Positions 10,141-20,116 of a stretch of 63,940 nucleotides of DNA are shown here, piece after piece; within the stretch, counting starts at the first letter, position 1; every line of letters starts with the position of its first letter. The stretch spans positions 1-63,940 of the forward strand of contig JAKLPS010000023.1 of NCBI GenBank assembly GCA_022013695.1, read 5' to 3'. This DNA is from Weeksellaceae bacterium. Lineage in GTDB: Bacteria; Bacteroidota; Bacteroidia; Flavobacteriales; Weeksellaceae. Position numbers and translations under genes: made by a program. The notes under the pieces were generated by a model. It worked only from the letters and a program-made list of their open reading frames with translations, ran no database searches and had not been told where the DNA came from.

Positions 10141-10737
10141 TTATTTGTTGTAAAGTTCTTCCACTTTATCCCAATTAATCACGTCAAAAAATGCGGCCAC
10201 ATAATCTGGTCTTTTGTTCTGATACTTGAGATAATACGCGTGCTCCCAAACATCCAATCCTAAAACTGGAGTTCCTTGTACATCAGCAACTGGCATCAAA
10301 GGATTGTCCTGATTTGGTGTAGAAGTCACCGTCAAAGAACCATCAGAATTCTTAACCAGCCAAGCCCAACCAGAACCGAATCTGGTTTTCGCAGCGTTAG
10401 AAAAATCTTCTTTAAATTTTTCAAAACCACCGATTTTTTCGATTTCAGCTTTCACATTTCCAACTGGCGCCTTCCTGCCGCCTGGCGTCAAAAGTTCCCA
10501 GAAAAGTGAGTGGTTATAATGTCCGCCACCATTATTTCTTACCGCAGGCTTATCAGTTCCTATTTTTTGGATTTCTTCAATAGATTTCCCTTCAAGTTCT
10601 GTTCCAGCGATGGCGTTATTAAGATTGTCCACGTACGCCTGGTGGTGTTTTGAGTGGTGGATTTCCATTGTTCTCGCATCGATGGTGGGCTCCAACGCAT
10701 CGTACACATAATTAAGTTTTGGCAATTCGAATGACAT
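10141..10737 (-). CDS. sodA: Superoxide dismutase (Fe/Mn family)
   Basis: Dismutates superoxide to oxygen and peroxide. The 198 residues have the metal ligands in the expected blocks: the first His in [14 protein letters not shown], the second in [11 protein letters not shown], and Asp and His in [27 protein letters not shown] and NQDNPLM are also typical. There is no signal peptide, so the enzyme is cytoplasmic. Metal choice (Mn, Fe or either) cannot be decided from the sequence alone, so the symbol is provisional. It is a single-gene unit with a putative TAATTTTG box 36 bp upstream. Confidence 0.94.
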   Translation of the reverse strand: MSFELPKLNYVYDALEPTIDARTMEIHHSKHHQAYVDNLNNAIAGTELEGKSIEEIQKIGTDKPAVRNNGGGHYNHSLFWELLTPGGRKAPVGNVKAEIEKIGGFEKFKEDFSNAAKTRFGSGWAWLVKNSDGSLTVTSTPNQDNPLMPVADVQGTPVLGLDVWEHAYYLKYQNKRPDYVAAFFDVINWDKVEELYNK

Positions 10738-10772
10738 AATATTGTATTTATTTTGTTAATCAATGTAATGCT

Positions 10773-10780
10773 CAAAATTA
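10773..10780 (-). promoter_or_regulatory. Putative -7 box of the sod promoter
   Basis: TAATTTTG on the minus strand fits TAnnTTTG, 36 bp before the superoxide dismutase start. I find no well-spaced TTG -33 box; the nearest TTG leaves only 14 bases. Confidence 0.35.
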
Positions 10781-10909
10781 GTCAATTATTATTCCAACAC
10801 CGCATTACGCAAGTTATTTTATAAATATTTAACATCGAAAACTATAATAAAATTTGCCGTAACTTTGACACATTCTAAATAACAACGCCATTTTGCAGCT
10901 TAATTATTT

Positions 10910-10985
10910 GGGCAGCTATTCCGCCCTCCGTTCCCGCTTTTTTCTTTTCAAAAAAAGAAAAAGAGCTCCACTCAGGTCGGGCTGC
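10910..10985. repeat. Imperfect palindromic intergenic element, possibly a dispersed repeat
   Basis: The 323-bp gap between sod and sufS holds no gene. It contains a GC-rich palindromic block unlike its A/T-rich surroundings: GCAGC at 10912-10916 pairs with GCTGC at 10981-10985, and at the centre TTTTTCTTTT (10939-10948) pairs with AAAAGAAAAA (10953-10962). CCGCCCTCCG and GAGCTCC segments lie between. It resembles an element I associate with intergenic regions of Chryseobacterium genomes, but only one clear copy is in this window, so repetitiveness is unproven. Confidence 0.4.
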
Positions 10986-11060
10986 ACATTTTCAACGTTC
11001 GATCCTTTGTAAGACTTTTCAAAATTGTTCTAAATTCTAAATTCTAATATCTACATCTAA

Positions 11061-12281
11061 ATGTTCGACATCCATCATATAAGAGCCCAATTCCCAATCC
11101 TAAATCAGGAAGTCAACGGCAAACCGCTCGTCTATCTCGACAATGCGGCAACTTCCCAAAAACCAATCTCCGTTTTGAATGTTGGAAAAACCTATTACGA
11201 AACCATCAACGCCAATGTTCATCGTGGCATTCATACCTTGAGCCAGCTCGCAACCGAAGCAATGGAACTTTCCAGACAGAAAATCCAACGTTTCATCAAC
11301 GCAAAACACGATTACGAAGTTATTTTCACCAAAGGAACAACCGAAGGAATCAATCTCGTGGCTTATGCTTTGAGCAATCAAATCAAACCAAACGACGAGA
11401 TTATCATTTCCTATTTGGAGCACCATTCCAACATCGTTCCTTGGCAAATGCTTTGCGAAAGAACCGGCGCAAAACTTCGCGTGATCCCGATGGACGAAAA
11501 CGGAATCCTTCAAATCGATGTTTTGGATGAATGGCTAAATGAAAAAACAAAAATAGTTGCTGTAAATCAGGTTTCAAACGCATTGGGAACTGTCAATCCC
11601 ATCGAAGAAATCATTGAAAAAACAAGACGACTTTCAAATGCTTACATTTTAATTGACGGTGCGCAATCGGCACCACATTTCAAAATCGATGTTCAGAAAT
11701 TGGATTGTGATTTCTTCGTCTTCTCGGGACACAAAATGTACGCACCAATGGGAACTGGAATCCTTTATGGTAAAGAATCTGTGCTGGAAAATCTTCAACC
11801 TTTCCACGGCGGTGGTGAGATGATTGCGGTTTGCAGTTTCGAGAAAACAACTTATGCAGGTTTACCTTTCAAATTCGAAGCTGGAACGCCCAATGTTGGT
11901 GGAAATATCGCTCTTGGCGCAGCTGTAGATTTCATCGAAAATATCGGTCACGAAAATCTTCAAAAACACGAAAACGACCTTCTGAATTATGCTCAGAAAA
12001 AACTTCTGGAATTGGAAGGTATTAAAATCTATGGCGAAAAAGCCAACAGAACCGGCGTCGTTTCTTTCAACTTGGAAGGCGCAGGAATTGCCTCTGACAC
12101 AGGAATGATTCTTGACAAACTTGGAATTGCCGTGAGAACCGGACATCACTGCACCCAACCGATTATGGATTTCTTCAACATTGCCGGAACTGTCCGTGCG
12201 AGTTTTGCGGTTTACAATACTTTTGAAGAAATTGATATTCTGACCGAAGGTGTGAAAAAAGCGCAGAGAATGTTGGTTTAA
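11061..12281 (+). CDS. sufS: Cysteine desulfurase SufS
   Basis: PLP enzyme that takes sulfur from cysteine for Fe-S cluster assembly by the SUF system. The 406 residues match group II desulfurases: YLDNAATSQKP start, NVHRGIHTLS, LEHHSNIVPWQ, the PLP lysine in FSGHKMYAPMG, and the catalytic Cys in RTGHHCTQPIMDFF near residue 360. Other suf genes are not within the window on either side, unlike the usual sufBCDS order. A terminator follows at 12304-12344. Confidence 0.95.
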   Translation: MFDIHHIRAQFPILNQEVNGKPLVYLDNAATSQKPISVLNVGKTYYETINANVHRGIHTLSQLATEAMELSRQKIQRFINAKHDYEVIFTKGTTEGINLVAYALSNQIKPNDEIIISYLEHHSNIVPWQMLCERTGAKLRVIPMDENGILQIDVLDEWLNEKTKIVAVNQVSNALGTVNPIEEIIEKTRRLSNAYILIDGAQSAPHFKIDVQKLDCDFFVFSGHKMYAPMGTGILYGKESVLENLQPFHGGGEMIAVCSFEKTTYAGLPFKFEAGTPNVGGNIALGAAVDFIENIGHENLQKHENDLLNYAQKKLLELEGIKIYGEKANRTGVVSFNLEGAGIASDTGMILDKLGIAVRTGHHCTQPIMDFFNIAGTVRASFAVYNTFEEIDILTEGVKKAQRMLV

Positions 12282-12303
12282 TTACTTTATGAACGTGCAA
12301 AAT

Positions 12304-12344
12304 AACCCTTTCTTAGCCAAGACTTTGAAAGGGTTTTCCTTTTT
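12304..12344 (+). terminator. Rho-independent terminator of sufS
   Basis: AACCCTTTC (12304-12312) and GAAAGGGTT (12327-12335) form a perfect 9-bp stem followed by TTCCTTTTT, 22 bp after the sufS stop. Confidence 0.8.
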
Positions 12345-12373
12345 AAACTGCCATATTGTAATGTTTTTTCCGA

Positions 12374-12389
12374 TGGCACATCTCTTGCG
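12374..12389 (+). promoter_or_regulatory. Sigma-54-type -24/-12 promoter upstream of lon
   Basis: TGGCAC-ATCTC-TTGCG fits the RpoN consensus TGGCAC-N5-TTGCW closely: GG at 12375-12376 and GC at 12387-12388, separated by the required 10 bases. Transcription would start about 12400, giving lon a leader of about 90 nt. Whether this organism has RpoN and a cognate activator cannot be seen here. Confidence 0.5.
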
Positions 12390-12463
12390 AAATTATAGAT
12401 TCGTTTAAAACAGTATTGTTTCTCTGTTAAAAAAGGGGAATAATTTTTATATCAATCAAGATT

Positions 12464-12480
12464 AATGACAATATGTCATT
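12464..12480. promoter_or_regulatory. Palindrome just before the lon start
   Basis: AATGACA-ATA-TGTCATT is a perfect 7+7 inverted repeat ending 9 bp before the lon ATG. It could be a protein-binding operator, or a small mRNA hairpin that limits ribosome access. The sequence does not distinguish these. Confidence 0.4.
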
Positions 12481-12489
12481 CAACATACT

Positions 12490-14892
12490 ATGACAGAATT
12501 TGATAATATCAACTTTGAAGAGATGCTGGACGAAGGTTTTGGGCTTGTTGCAGAAGAAATCAATCTGGATGATTTCATCGTCCAAGAATCCGACAAATCT
12601 CAGACCTGTTTTCCGATTCTTCCAGTACGAAATATGGTCATGTTCCCGAAAGTGATCACGCCCATTACAGCCGGACGAGAAAAATCCAAGAAACTTCTGG
12701 AAGAGGCTCAAAGAGAAAATAAACTCGTGGGAATCATCAGCCAGAAAAATCCGACCGAAGAAAATCCGACCGAAAAAGATCTCTACACCGTCGGCACATT
12801 AGCAAAAATCCTAAAAATAATTACATTGCCAGAAGGCAATATTACAGCGATCACAAGAGGCATTCAAAGGTTTAAGGTTAAAAAATTTGTTTCCAGCGAG
12901 CCCTATTTTCTTGCAGAAATTGTCAAACAAAAAGATGCTCAGCCAAAAGATAAAGAAGAATTTTCTGCGCTGATGGACAACATCAAAGATCTGGCAGAAA
13001 AAATAATAAATATCGATCCTAATATTCCTAATGCAGCTCAATTTGCTATTAAAAATATTGATGGACAGGAGGATCTTTTGAATTTCGTCTCGGCTAATGG
13101 AAATTTCGCATCTGACAAAAAACAGGGTTTACTCGACGAAAAAAGCCTGATTGGACGTGCAAAAAATCTTTATGAAATGATGCACGACGAATTCCGGCAT
13201 TTGGAACTCAAAAACCAAATCCACCAGAAAACCAGCAAAGATCTCGACAAGCAACAACGGGAATATTTCCTGAACCAGCAGATCCGTACCATCCAAGACG
13301 AACTGGGCGGTGGCGCAGATTCTGATGCGGATGAGCTGAGAAAAAAAGCTGCAAAAATCAAATGGAATTCGGAGGTTGAGAAACACTTCGAAAAAGAAGT
13401 TCAGCGACTGCAAAGGCAGCATTCTAGCTCCCCAGATTATAATATTCAGCGCAATTATCTCGATTTTTTTACAGATTTGCCTTGGGAGCATTATTCCAAA
13501 GACGCCTTTGATCTCGGCAAAGCCGAAAAACTTTTGGACAAAGAACATTTTGGCTTGGAAGATATCAAGAAGAGAATCTTGGAGCACATTGCGGTTCTGA
13601 AATTGAAAAACGATATGAAATCGCCCATTCTATGCCTCGTTGGTCCGCCGGGTGTGGGTAAAACTTCTTTAGGCAAGTCCGTAGCAGACGCTCTTGGCAG
13701 AAAATATGTGAGAGTTTCGTTAGGCGGATTGCACGATGAAAGCGAAATCCGAGGCCACAGAAAAACCTATATTGGCGCGATGGCAGGGCGAATCCTGCAG
13801 TCTATCAAAAAATCTGGAACGTCCAATCCCGTCATCGTTTTGGATGAGATCGATAAAATCGGTCAAGGCATTCACGGTGACCCTAGTTCCGCCTTGTTAG
13901 AAGTGCTTGATCCTGAGCAGAATAATAATTTCTATGACAATTTCTTAGAAATGGGCTACGATCTTTCAAAAGTGATGTTCATAGCGACTGCAAACTCATT
14001 ATCAACAGTTCAGCGACCGTTGCTAGACAGGATGGAGATCATCAGCATTGCCGGTTATACTTTGGAAGAAAAAATTGAAATTGCAAAACGTCATCTCATC
14101 AAAAAGCAACTGCGCGAAAATGGTTTGGATGCAAAATATCTGAAACTTGGAAATCCAGAACTGAGACACATCATCGATGCGCATACCTCGGAAAGCGGCG
14201 TGAGAATGCTTGAGAAAAAAATTGCGGCCATTGGCCGATGGGTTGCATTGCAAATCGCAATGGAAAAAGATTTTGACCCGAAAATCTCCGTTGACAAAGT
14301 GGACGAAATCTTGGGTGTTCCCCGTCCCAAAACTTTGGCAGAAATTACAGACGTTCCTGGCGTGGTGACTGGTTTGGCCTGGACAAGCGTGGGTGGCGAT
14401 ATTCTTTTCATCGAAAGTATTCTTTCCAAGGGAAAAGGTGCATTGACGATGACGGGTAACCTTGGAAATGTAATGAAAGAATCTGCAACGATTGCGCTGG
14501 AATATATCAAGGCTCATTATGAAGAATTGGGGATCTCTGAAGAAGATATCGAGAAAAAAAATATCCACGTGCACGTGCCAGAGGGCGCCACACCGAAAGA
14601 CGGACCATCTGCAGGAATTGCCATGATGACCTCGATGGTGTCCAGCTACAAAAACATCAAAGTGAAACCGCATTTGGCGATGACCGCCGAGATCACACTC
14701 CGCGGCAAAGTGTTGCCTGTTGGCGGAATTAAGGAAAAGCTGCTGGCAGCAACCAGAGCCGGCATCCAAGAAGTCATTCTTTGCGAAGCCAACAGAAAAG
14801 ATGTGGAAGAAATCAAGAAAGATTACCTCAAGTACTTGAAAGTCAGCTACGTAACTAATATGAGCGAGGTGGTTGAAATCGCGCTTAAGTAG
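12490..14892 (+). CDS. lon: ATP-dependent protease Lon
   Basis: Cytoplasmic AAA+ serine protease that degrades misfolded and regulatory proteins. The 800 residues contain an N-terminal substrate-recognition (LAN) domain starting at [13 protein letters not shown] (about residues 40-240), a coiled helical region, the AAA+ module with Walker [14 protein letters not shown] (about 386) and Walker [10 protein letters not shown], and the protease domain. The catalytic dyad is Ser707 in [11 protein letters not shown] and Lys750 in [10 protein letters not shown]. It is a monocistronic gene with an apparent sigma-54-type promoter and a palindrome in the leader, which suggests control different from ordinary housekeeping genes. 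Confidence 0.97.
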   Translation: MTEFDNINFEEMLDEGFGLVAEEINLDDFIVQESDKSQTCFPILPVRNMVMFPKVITPITAGREKSKKLLEEAQRENKLVGIISQKNPTEENPTEKDLYTVGTLAKILKIITLPEGNITAITRGIQRFKVKKFVSSEPYFLAEIVKQKDAQPKDKEEFSALMDNIKDLAEKIINIDPNIPNAAQFAIKNIDGQEDLLNFVSANGNFASDKKQGLLDEKSLIGRAKNLYEMMHDEFRHLELKNQIHQKTSKDLDKQQREYFLNQQIRTIQDELGGGADSDADELRKKAAKIKWNSEVEKHFEKEVQRLQRQHSSSPDYNIQRNYLDFFTDLPWEHYSKDAFDLGKAEKLLDKEHFGLEDIKKRILEHIAVLKLKNDMKSPILCLVGPPGVGKTSLGKSVADALGRKYVRVSLGGLHDESEIRGHRKTYIGAMAGRILQSIKKSGTSNPVIVLDEIDKIGQGIHGDPSSALLEVLDPEQNNNFYDNFLEMGYDLSKVMFIATANSLSTVQRPLLDRMEIISIAGYTLEEKIEIAKRHLIKKQLRENGLDAKYLKLGNPELRHIIDAHTSESGVRMLEKKIAAIGRWVALQIAMEKDFDPKISVDKVDEILGVPRPKTLAEITDVPGVVTGLAWTSVGGDILFIESILSKGKGALTMTGNLGNVMKESATIALEYIKAHYEELGISEEDIEKKNIHVHVPEGATPKDGPSAGIAMMTSMVSSYKNIKVKPHLAMTAEITLRGKVLPVGGIKEKLLAATRAGIQEVILCEANRKDVEEIKKDYLKYLKVSYVTNMSEVVEIALK

Positions 14893-15021
14893 CTTATCAG
14901 CGTCAGGAAAAATCGATTAAATTAGAAAAAATAATGTTTTTTTCCCACATAAAGTATATTTTTTATTCAAAAAAAGAGTTTCAATTGCTTTTTGTTTTAA
15001 ATTTGATAAAAATTGTTTATT

Positions 15022-15399
15022 ATGAAATACGTCAAATTTATCTTGTGTTTGCTTTTCGGGGTGTTGTTCATCACGTTCGGATTGGACAAATTTTTCCACT
15101 ATATGCCGATGCCAAAACCAGATGCCGCCATGAAGAAAGTGTATGATGCATTTATGGAATTAAACTGGCTGATGCCATTGGTGGGAGTTGTAGAGGTTGT
15201 TGGAGGCGCCTTATTCATCTTTTCAAAAACGAGAGCCTTGGGAGCGATTGTAATTTTGCCCGTGATGGTGGGAATTGTGCTTCAAAACTTTGTAAAATTG
15301 CCCACAAATTCGGGCATTACAATGAGTGTTGTTTTGATGCTTATTAATCTGTGGATTTTGGTAGATAACCGGAAAAAATACGAAGTCTTGGTCAACTAA
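15022..15399 (+). CDS. DoxX family membrane protein
   Basis: A 125-residue four-helix membrane protein of the DoxX / DUF417-like group: MKYVKFILCLLFGVLFITFGLDKF, a polar loop with HYMPMPKPDAAMKK, then three more hydrophobic segments and a polar C-terminus. I took the ATG at 15022 over a TTG three codons earlier. DoxX proteins are linked to redox and thiol metabolism in some bacteria, but the role here is unknown. It is followed by a strong terminator. Confidence 0.82.
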   Translation: MKYVKFILCLLFGVLFITFGLDKFFHYMPMPKPDAAMKKVYDAFMELNWLMPLVGVVEVVGGALFIFSKTRALGAIVILPVMVGIVLQNFVKLPTNSGITMSVVLMLINLWILVDNRKKYEVLVN

Positions 15400-15425
15400 G
15401 ATTTTACGCTTCCCACTAGATAGAG

Positions 15426-15456
15426 CCCAACGTCGTTTGACCTTGGGTTTTTTTTT
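15426..15456 (+). terminator. Terminator after the DoxX gene
   Basis: CCCAA (15426-15430) pairs with TTGGG (15443-15447), followed by a run of nine T. It lies between the convergent DoxX and psd genes. Confidence 0.7.
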
Positions 15457-15461
15457 GGAAA

Positions 15462-16115
15462 TTACTCCTTCATTCTGGCGATGACGTCTGTTCCGCCTTT
15501 TGTTTTGTCACCGATTTTGCAAAGGATTTCTGTATCTAAAGGAAGGAAAACGTCCATTCGCGATCCGAACTTGATAAAGCCAAATTCGTGACCCGCTTTT
15601 GCTTGATCCTTCACATTGCAATAAAAAACGATTCTTCTCGCCACATAACCTGCGATCTGGCGGAACACCACGTTGTGATTGGTCAAACTCTTGACTGCAA
15701 TTGTTGTTCTTTCGTTTACGGTAGAGGATTTCTCGTGCCACGCAACGAGGTATTTACCTGGATGATATTGCTTATAAATGACGTCTCCGCTTACCGGATA
15801 TCGGCAGATATGAACGTTAAGAGGTGACATAAAAATAGAAATCTGAATGGACTGCTCTTTGAGAAATTCGTCTTCGAAAACTTCCTTTATCATCACGACT
15901 TTCCCGTCTACAGGCGCAATAACTTCTTCTTTATGATCCAAAATGGTTCGGTCAGGAACCCGGAAAAACCAAAATATCAATCCCAACATCACCAGCAGCG
16001 GAATAAGAACGACCAAAGACCAAATTTGCAAATAATAGATAGAAATCGTACCGATAAACGCAATGAAAAGAATAGCAACAATCAGCGTTCCTTTCGATTC
16101 TTTATGAAGTTTCAT
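15462..16115 (-). CDS. psd: Phosphatidylserine decarboxylase (short form)
   Basis: Converts phosphatidylserine to phosphatidylethanolamine at the inner membrane. The product has 217 residues from the ATG at 16115; an upstream extension would overlap cdsA and is unlikely. There are two N-terminal transmembrane segments (about residues 12-52), then the decarboxylase core with IAPVDGKVV, the HICRYPVSGDV segment and WHEKSSTVNERT. The self-cleavage site is FGSRMDVFLP, where the Ser of GS becomes the pyruvoyl group. The compact length fits the archaeal-type / PSD-B short form. It lies 11 bp after cdsA, and the two supply sequential phospholipid steps. Confidence 0.92.
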   Translation of the reverse strand: MKLHKESKGTLIVAILFIAFIGTISIYYLQIWSLVVLIPLLVMLGLIFWFFRVPDRTILDHKEEVIAPVDGKVVMIKEVFEDEFLKEQSIQISIFMSPLNVHICRYPVSGDVIYKQYHPGKYLVAWHEKSSTVNERTTIAVKSLTNHNVVFRQIAGYVARRIVFYCNVKDQAKAGHEFGFIKFGSRMDVFLPLDTEILCKIGDKTKGGTDVIARMKE

Positions 16116-16126
16116 AGGATAAAATC

Positions 16127-17014
16127 TTAAACTAATTTTTCTAAAATAAAATATAAATAAACCACGGGAACACACAGGATAAAACTATCGAGCCTGTCCA
16201 AAACGCCGCCATGACCCGGAATGATATTTCCGCTGTCCTTCACTGCAAAACTACGTTTTAACTGACTCTCTACCAAATCGCCCACTGGAGCGAAAACTGC
16301 GACGAGAACTCCCACCAGCATCCAGTTTCCTCGCAGATCGGGAAAATACTGCTCTACGAAATATCCTAAAACTAAAGTCAGAACACCGCCGCCTGCAAAT
16401 CCTTCCCAGGTTTTCTTCGGAGAAATGCGGGGTGCCATTTTGTGTTTTCCCAACAATTTCCCCGTCAAATAGGCAAAGGTATCGCTGCTCCAGATCAATA
16501 CAAACAGCATAAAGATCTCCAAAGAGAAAGGTTTACCAGTATCTAATGTGCTGAATTTGGGCAATCCTAACGAAAATGCGAATGGCAAAGTGACGTACAC
16601 AACAGTGAAAATCAATTTTCCATTTTCGAAATAGAGTTCTCGGGAATATTTGAAAAGTGTGACGACGGCAATCGCAACCAGTCCTAAGGCGACAATCTCG
16701 CTGAAATAGTTATGGATACTATAGCCATTGAAAAAATCGTGGTGAAAAAACCGTTTTGTAAATCGGTAATAGATAATAGCGGCAACGGGAAAGACGAGCC
16801 ATTTGTAAATGCTGTTGTCAAATTTCATCATCTTGATGCATTCATAAAGCCCAATCGCCATCAGCAATGTCATCAAACCATAAAAAAGATACTGTTGCTT
16901 GATTTGTGGGAAAAAACTCCCGAATAGATGCTCGCCTATCGGAGTGGTGCAGAGCGCTATGACTGCGACGTAAACTAAAGCTGAAATGGTGCGCTGAATA
17001 AAATTTTTGTCCAA
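16127..17014 (-). CDS. cdsA: Phosphatidate cytidylyltransferase
   Basis: Makes CDP-diacylglycerol from phosphatidate and CTP in the inner membrane. The 295 residues form about eight transmembrane segments. They end with the family signature: SDTFAYLTGKLLGKHK, PRISPKKTWEGFAGG and SGNIIPGHGGVLDRLDS, which holds the Mg-binding Asp residues. It sits between the LUD gene (9 bp upstream) and psd (11 bp downstream) as one unit. Confidence 0.96.
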   Translation of the reverse strand: MDKNFIQRTISALVYVAVIALCTTPIGEHLFGSFFPQIKQQYLFYGLMTLLMAIGLYECIKMMKFDNSIYKWLVFPVAAIIYYRFTKRFFHHDFFNGYSIHNYFSEIVALGLVAIAVVTLFKYSRELYFENGKLIFTVVYVTLPFAFSLGLPKFSTLDTGKPFSLEIFMLFVLIWSSDTFAYLTGKLLGKHKMAPRISPKKTWEGFAGGGVLTLVLGYFVEQYFPDLRGNWMLVGVLVAVFAPVGDLVESQLKRSFAVKDSGNIIPGHGGVLDRLDSFILCVPVVYLYFILEKLV

Positions 17015-17023
17015 AATCTGAAT

Positions 17024-17602
17024 TTAATCTTCCAGCAAAAGTAAGAAAAGTTTGGTATTATCCTTATTAGCTGTGTCTAATTTGGAATGACTTCCGCTGA
17101 TGGAGGTCAGGTTTTTTAGATTTCCGGCACGCTTTACTTTCATCATTGCTTCGTTGAGATTATTTGTGATCTGAGAAACATTCGCCATAATGATGATTTT
17201 GCTCGGCAGTCGGGAAGAATGGTAATGGAGAATGTTATTATGAGAAAGCATAATTCTGCCATCAAAAGCGATGAGGTGCTCGCATGTGATAAATGCGGCA
17301 TCATTCTCTTCAGTCAATTCTGGTGAATAGGCCGTATGGATCACATCCAGAAAATTTCGCAAATCCTGATCCCAGCAAAAGACTTTATTCACCTGCTCGA
17401 TCTTGATAATCTGATTGAGAGTCTGTAAGGCTTCGGATTCATCTGCACAGTAATTGAAAAATCCCCCCGAGTGGGTGAACAGCTGCGCAAATTTATAATC
17501 CAAATCTGCATCACGAAGTTGATCTGCCAGTTTGGTAACATCTGGCTGATCTTCCTCGGGCTGGTTCATTATTTTACTAACGAGTTTTTTGAACAGACTC
17601 AA
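17024..17602 (-). CDS. LUD (LutC/YkgG-like) domain protein
   Basis: A 192-residue cytoplasmic protein of the LUD family, related to LutC. It has a central segment with CEHLIAFDGRIMLSHNN and a strand-rich fold, ending in a SISGSHSKLDTANKD-like loop. LutA and LutB partners are absent, so a direct role in lactate oxidation is doubtful; in Bacteroidota this gene commonly neighbours ftsH. It is the first gene of the LUD-cdsA-psd run, separated from ftsH by a terminator at 17681-17706. Confidence 0.75.
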   Translation of the reverse strand: MSLFKKLVSKIMNQPEEDQPDVTKLADQLRDADLDYKFAQLFTHSGGFFNYCADESEALQTLNQIIKIEQVNKVFCWDQDLRNFLDVIHTAYSPELTEENDAAFITCEHLIAFDGRIMLSHNNILHYHSSRLPSKIIIMANVSQITNNLNEAMMKVKRAGNLKNLTSISGSHSKLDTANKDNTKLFLLLLED

Positions 17603-17680
17603 TCTTTCTATGCTTTTTAATTAGTACAAATGTAAAAAAATAATTGTAATAGGCTAATAACCAAAACTTTATTTTAAAAG

Positions 17681-17706
17681 AAAATCCTAATTATAATTAG
17701 GATTTT
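17681..17706 (-). terminator. Terminator after ftsH
   Basis: AAAATCCTAATTA / TAATTAGGATTTT is a perfect 13+13 palindrome. On the minus strand it is followed by CTTTT, and it lies 27 bp after the ftsH stop. Confidence 0.75.
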
Positions 17707-17732
17707 TCTTGTGTGTTTTAAAACAATTTTAT

Positions 17733-19694
17733 TTAACTGTCTGTATTTAAGACATTTCCCGCCTCTGCGGGATTATCCACGCTGGACACTGGTGTTTCTG
17801 TCAGTTCCGGATCCCACGCCCGCTTACCAAAAATCTCCTCAAGATCTTCCCGGAAAATGACCTCTTTATCAAGAAGTTTCTGTGCTAAGGCATCCAGTTT
17901 ATCGGTGTTTTCGGTCAAAATATTAACTGCTCTTGCGTATTGCGTTTCGACCAATTTAGAAATTTCTTCATCAATTAGTTTAGCCGTCTGCTCCGAATAA
18001 GGCTTTCCGAAGCTGTATTCCGACTGTCCCGAACTGTCGTAATAAGAAATATTGCCGACTTTGTCATTCAGTCCATAAATGGTGACCATCGCCTGAGCTT
18101 GTTTGGTAACCCTTTCCAGATCGGATAAGGCGCCCGTTGAAATATTTCCAAAAACAACTTGCTCTGCCGCTCTGCCGCCGAGTGTGGCACAAATCTCATC
18201 CAACATCTGCTGCGTGGTTGTCAATTGTCTTTCTTCCGGCAAATACCATGCAGCGCCCAAGGATCTTCCTCGTGGCACAATGGTGACTTTCAGAAGCGGC
18301 GCCGCGTGCTCTACCAACCAAGAAATCGTGGCGTGGCCTGCTTCGTGGAAGGCTACTCTTCTTTTTTCGGATGGTTTGATGGCTTTATTTTTCTTTTCGA
18401 GACCGCCGATGATTCTATCGACCGCGTCTAGGAAGTCTTGCTTATTCACAGACTCGTGCGAGTTTCTTGCAGCAATCAATGCAGCTTCATTGCAGACATT
18501 TGCAATATCCGCTCCACTGAAGCCCGGCGTTTGTTTTGCTAAAAATTCTCTGTCGATGGAATCGTCTAGTTTAATTTTAGCGAGATGAACATCAAAAATC
18601 TGTTTCCTCTCGTGAAGTTCCGGAAGATCGACATAGATGGAACGGTCGAAACGGCCAGCTCTCATCAATGCTTTGTCCAGAATATCGGCACGGTTTGTAG
18701 CAGCCATCACGATAACGTTGACATCGGTGCCAAATCCGTCCATTTCTGTTAGCAATTGGTTCAGTGTGTTTTCACGTTCGTCGTTTCCGCCCTGCATTCC
18801 GCCTTTTCCTCTTGCTCTTCCAATGGCATCGATCTCATCAATGAAAATAATGGCGGGCGACTTGGCTTTTGCCTGAGCAAAAAGATCTCTTACTCTGGAA
18901 GCGCCCACGCCGACAAACATTTCTACAAAATCGGATCCCGAAAGGGAGAAAAATGGAACTTTGGCTTCTCCAGCAACGGCTTTCGCCAGCAAGGTTTTAC
19001 CTGTTCCTGGAGGTCCTACCAAGAGAACGCCTTTCGGAATTTTGCCTCCTAATTTTGTATATTTTTCAGAATTCTTCAGGAAGTCTACCACCTCCTGCAC
19101 CTCTTCTTTTGCGCCTTCCAATCCTGCCACATCTTTGAAGGTGACTTGGATTTTTTCTTTCTCATCGAATAATTTTGCTCTCGATTTTCCAATGCTGAAG
19201 ATCTGCCCGCCAGGGCCACCGGCGCCTCCTGCCATTTTTCGGAAAACAAAGAAGTATAAAAGCAAGAAAAGACCCCCCCAAAGGGCTAAGGTCAAAAGTA
19301 AATCGGAGAAACCACTTTGGCTTTTCCCAAATTCCATCCTGGCCTGAGTGGGCAGTTTGGCATTGATGCTTTCAAATCTTTCTTGGAAATACCGAAGATC
19401 ACCGTAAGTGAGAACATAATCTGGACTCGGTTTGATATTGATCACGGATAGAGGATCACTTTCTTTATCGGTCTTTTTCAGTTCTGCTTTGGCGGTTTTG
19501 GTAAGGTACACATCCGCTTTGAAATTGTCTCGATAGACCATCACTTCGCCTACTTTTCCTTTTTCTACAAGCGTGTAAAATTCTTTTTCATCAATGTTTT
19601 TCACCATAGAATCTCCAAGAAGTCCCGGGAGAAATATGAGTAAAATGAGTCCCAACAAAACGGGTATAAACCAGTTGAATCCTTTATTATTCAT
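17733..19694 (-). CDS. ftsH: ATP-dependent zinc metalloprotease FtsH
   Basis: Membrane-anchored AAA+ protease for membrane-protein quality control. The 653 residues contain transmembrane segments at about 8-26 and 133-152 flanking the periplasmic domain. The AAA+ module has Walker A GPPGTGKT (about 226), Walker [12 protein letters not shown] and the second region of homology with MRAGRFDR. The zinc site is HEAGH (about 450), with a distal Asp/Glu in the protease domain. It begins 39 bp after rsfS and is probably co-transcribed with it. Confidence 0.97.
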   Translation of the reverse strand: MNNKGFNWFIPVLLGLILLIFLPGLLGDSMVKNIDEKEFYTLVEKGKVGEVMVYRDNFKADVYLTKTAKAELKKTDKESDPLSVINIKPSPDYVLTYGDLRYFQERFESINAKLPTQARMEFGKSQSGFSDLLLTLALWGGLFLLLYFFVFRKMAGGAGGPGGQIFSIGKSRAKLFDEKEKIQVTFKDVAGLEGAKEEVQEVVDFLKNSEKYTKLGGKIPKGVLLVGPPGTGKTLLAKAVAGEAKVPFFSLSGSDFVEMFVGVGASRVRDLFAQAKAKSPAIIFIDEIDAIGRARGKGGMQGGNDERENTLNQLLTEMDGFGTDVNVIVMAATNRADILDKALMRAGRFDRSIYVDLPELHERKQIFDVHLAKIKLDDSIDREFLAKQTPGFSGADIANVCNEAALIAARNSHESVNKQDFLDAVDRIIGGLEKKNKAIKPSEKRRVAFHEAGHATISWLVEHAAPLLKVTIVPRGRSLGAAWYLPEERQLTTTQQMLDEICATLGGRAAEQVVFGNISTGALSDLERVTKQAQAMVTIYGLNDKVGNISYYDSSGQSEYSFGKPYSEQTAKLIDEEISKLVETQYARAVNILTENTDKLDALAQKLLDKEVIFREDLEEIFGKRAWDPELTETPVSSVDNPAEAGNVLNTDS

Positions 19695-19733
19695 TCTTAA
19701 TTTTTAAATGTTGACAATGCCGCAAGGCATTTT

Positions 19734-20096
19734 TTAGCTTTCTACTTTTGTGATTTTTGCATCGCCCCAAAGTTCCTCGATGTCATAATAGTCACGAATT
19801 TCTTTTTGGAAAATATGCACCACGACCGAAACGTAATCTACCAGAATCCACATCGAGTTTTCGGTTCCTTCCACGTGCCAAGGCCGGTCGTTGAGGTCTT
19901 TTCTTACGTTTTTTTGGATGTTTCCGGCGATGGCAGAAACCTGCGTATTTGAGTTTCCACTGCAGATGATAAATGTTTCTGCTGCTGCGTTTTCTATGCC
20001 TGTTAAGTCGAAAACCAAGATGTCCTCTCCTTTTGTATCTTGAATCGAATCTACGATCTTATCTATCAATAATTGTTTTTCTGTATTTTTGCTCAT
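19734..20096 (-). CDS. rsfS: Ribosomal silencing factor RsfS
   Basis: Binds ribosomal protein uL14 and blocks 30S-50S joining during slow growth. The 120-residue single domain is typical: LLIDKIVDSIQDTKGEDI, the IENAAAETFIICSGNSNTQV block, WHVEGTENSMWILVDY and VHIFQKEIRDYYDIEELWGDA. It is first in the rsfS-ftsH unit. A short GC hairpin (19716-19731) sits between it and ftsH and overlaps the intergenic gap only. Confidence 0.95.
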   Translation of the reverse strand: MSKNTEKQLLIDKIVDSIQDTKGEDILVFDLTGIENAAAETFIICSGNSNTQVSAIAGNIQKNVRKDLNDRPWHVEGTENSMWILVDYVSVVVHIFQKEIRDYYDIEELWGDAKITKVES

Positions 20097-20116
20097 TCAA
20101 AAAATTGTCTAATTTG

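Noticed and set aside
19713-19732. Hairpin AATGCC-GCAA-GGCATT between rsfS and ftsH as a terminator
   Set aside because: The T run is on the plus strand, opposite to the transcription of both genes. It may affect rsfS-ftsH mRNA stability but is not a terminator for them.
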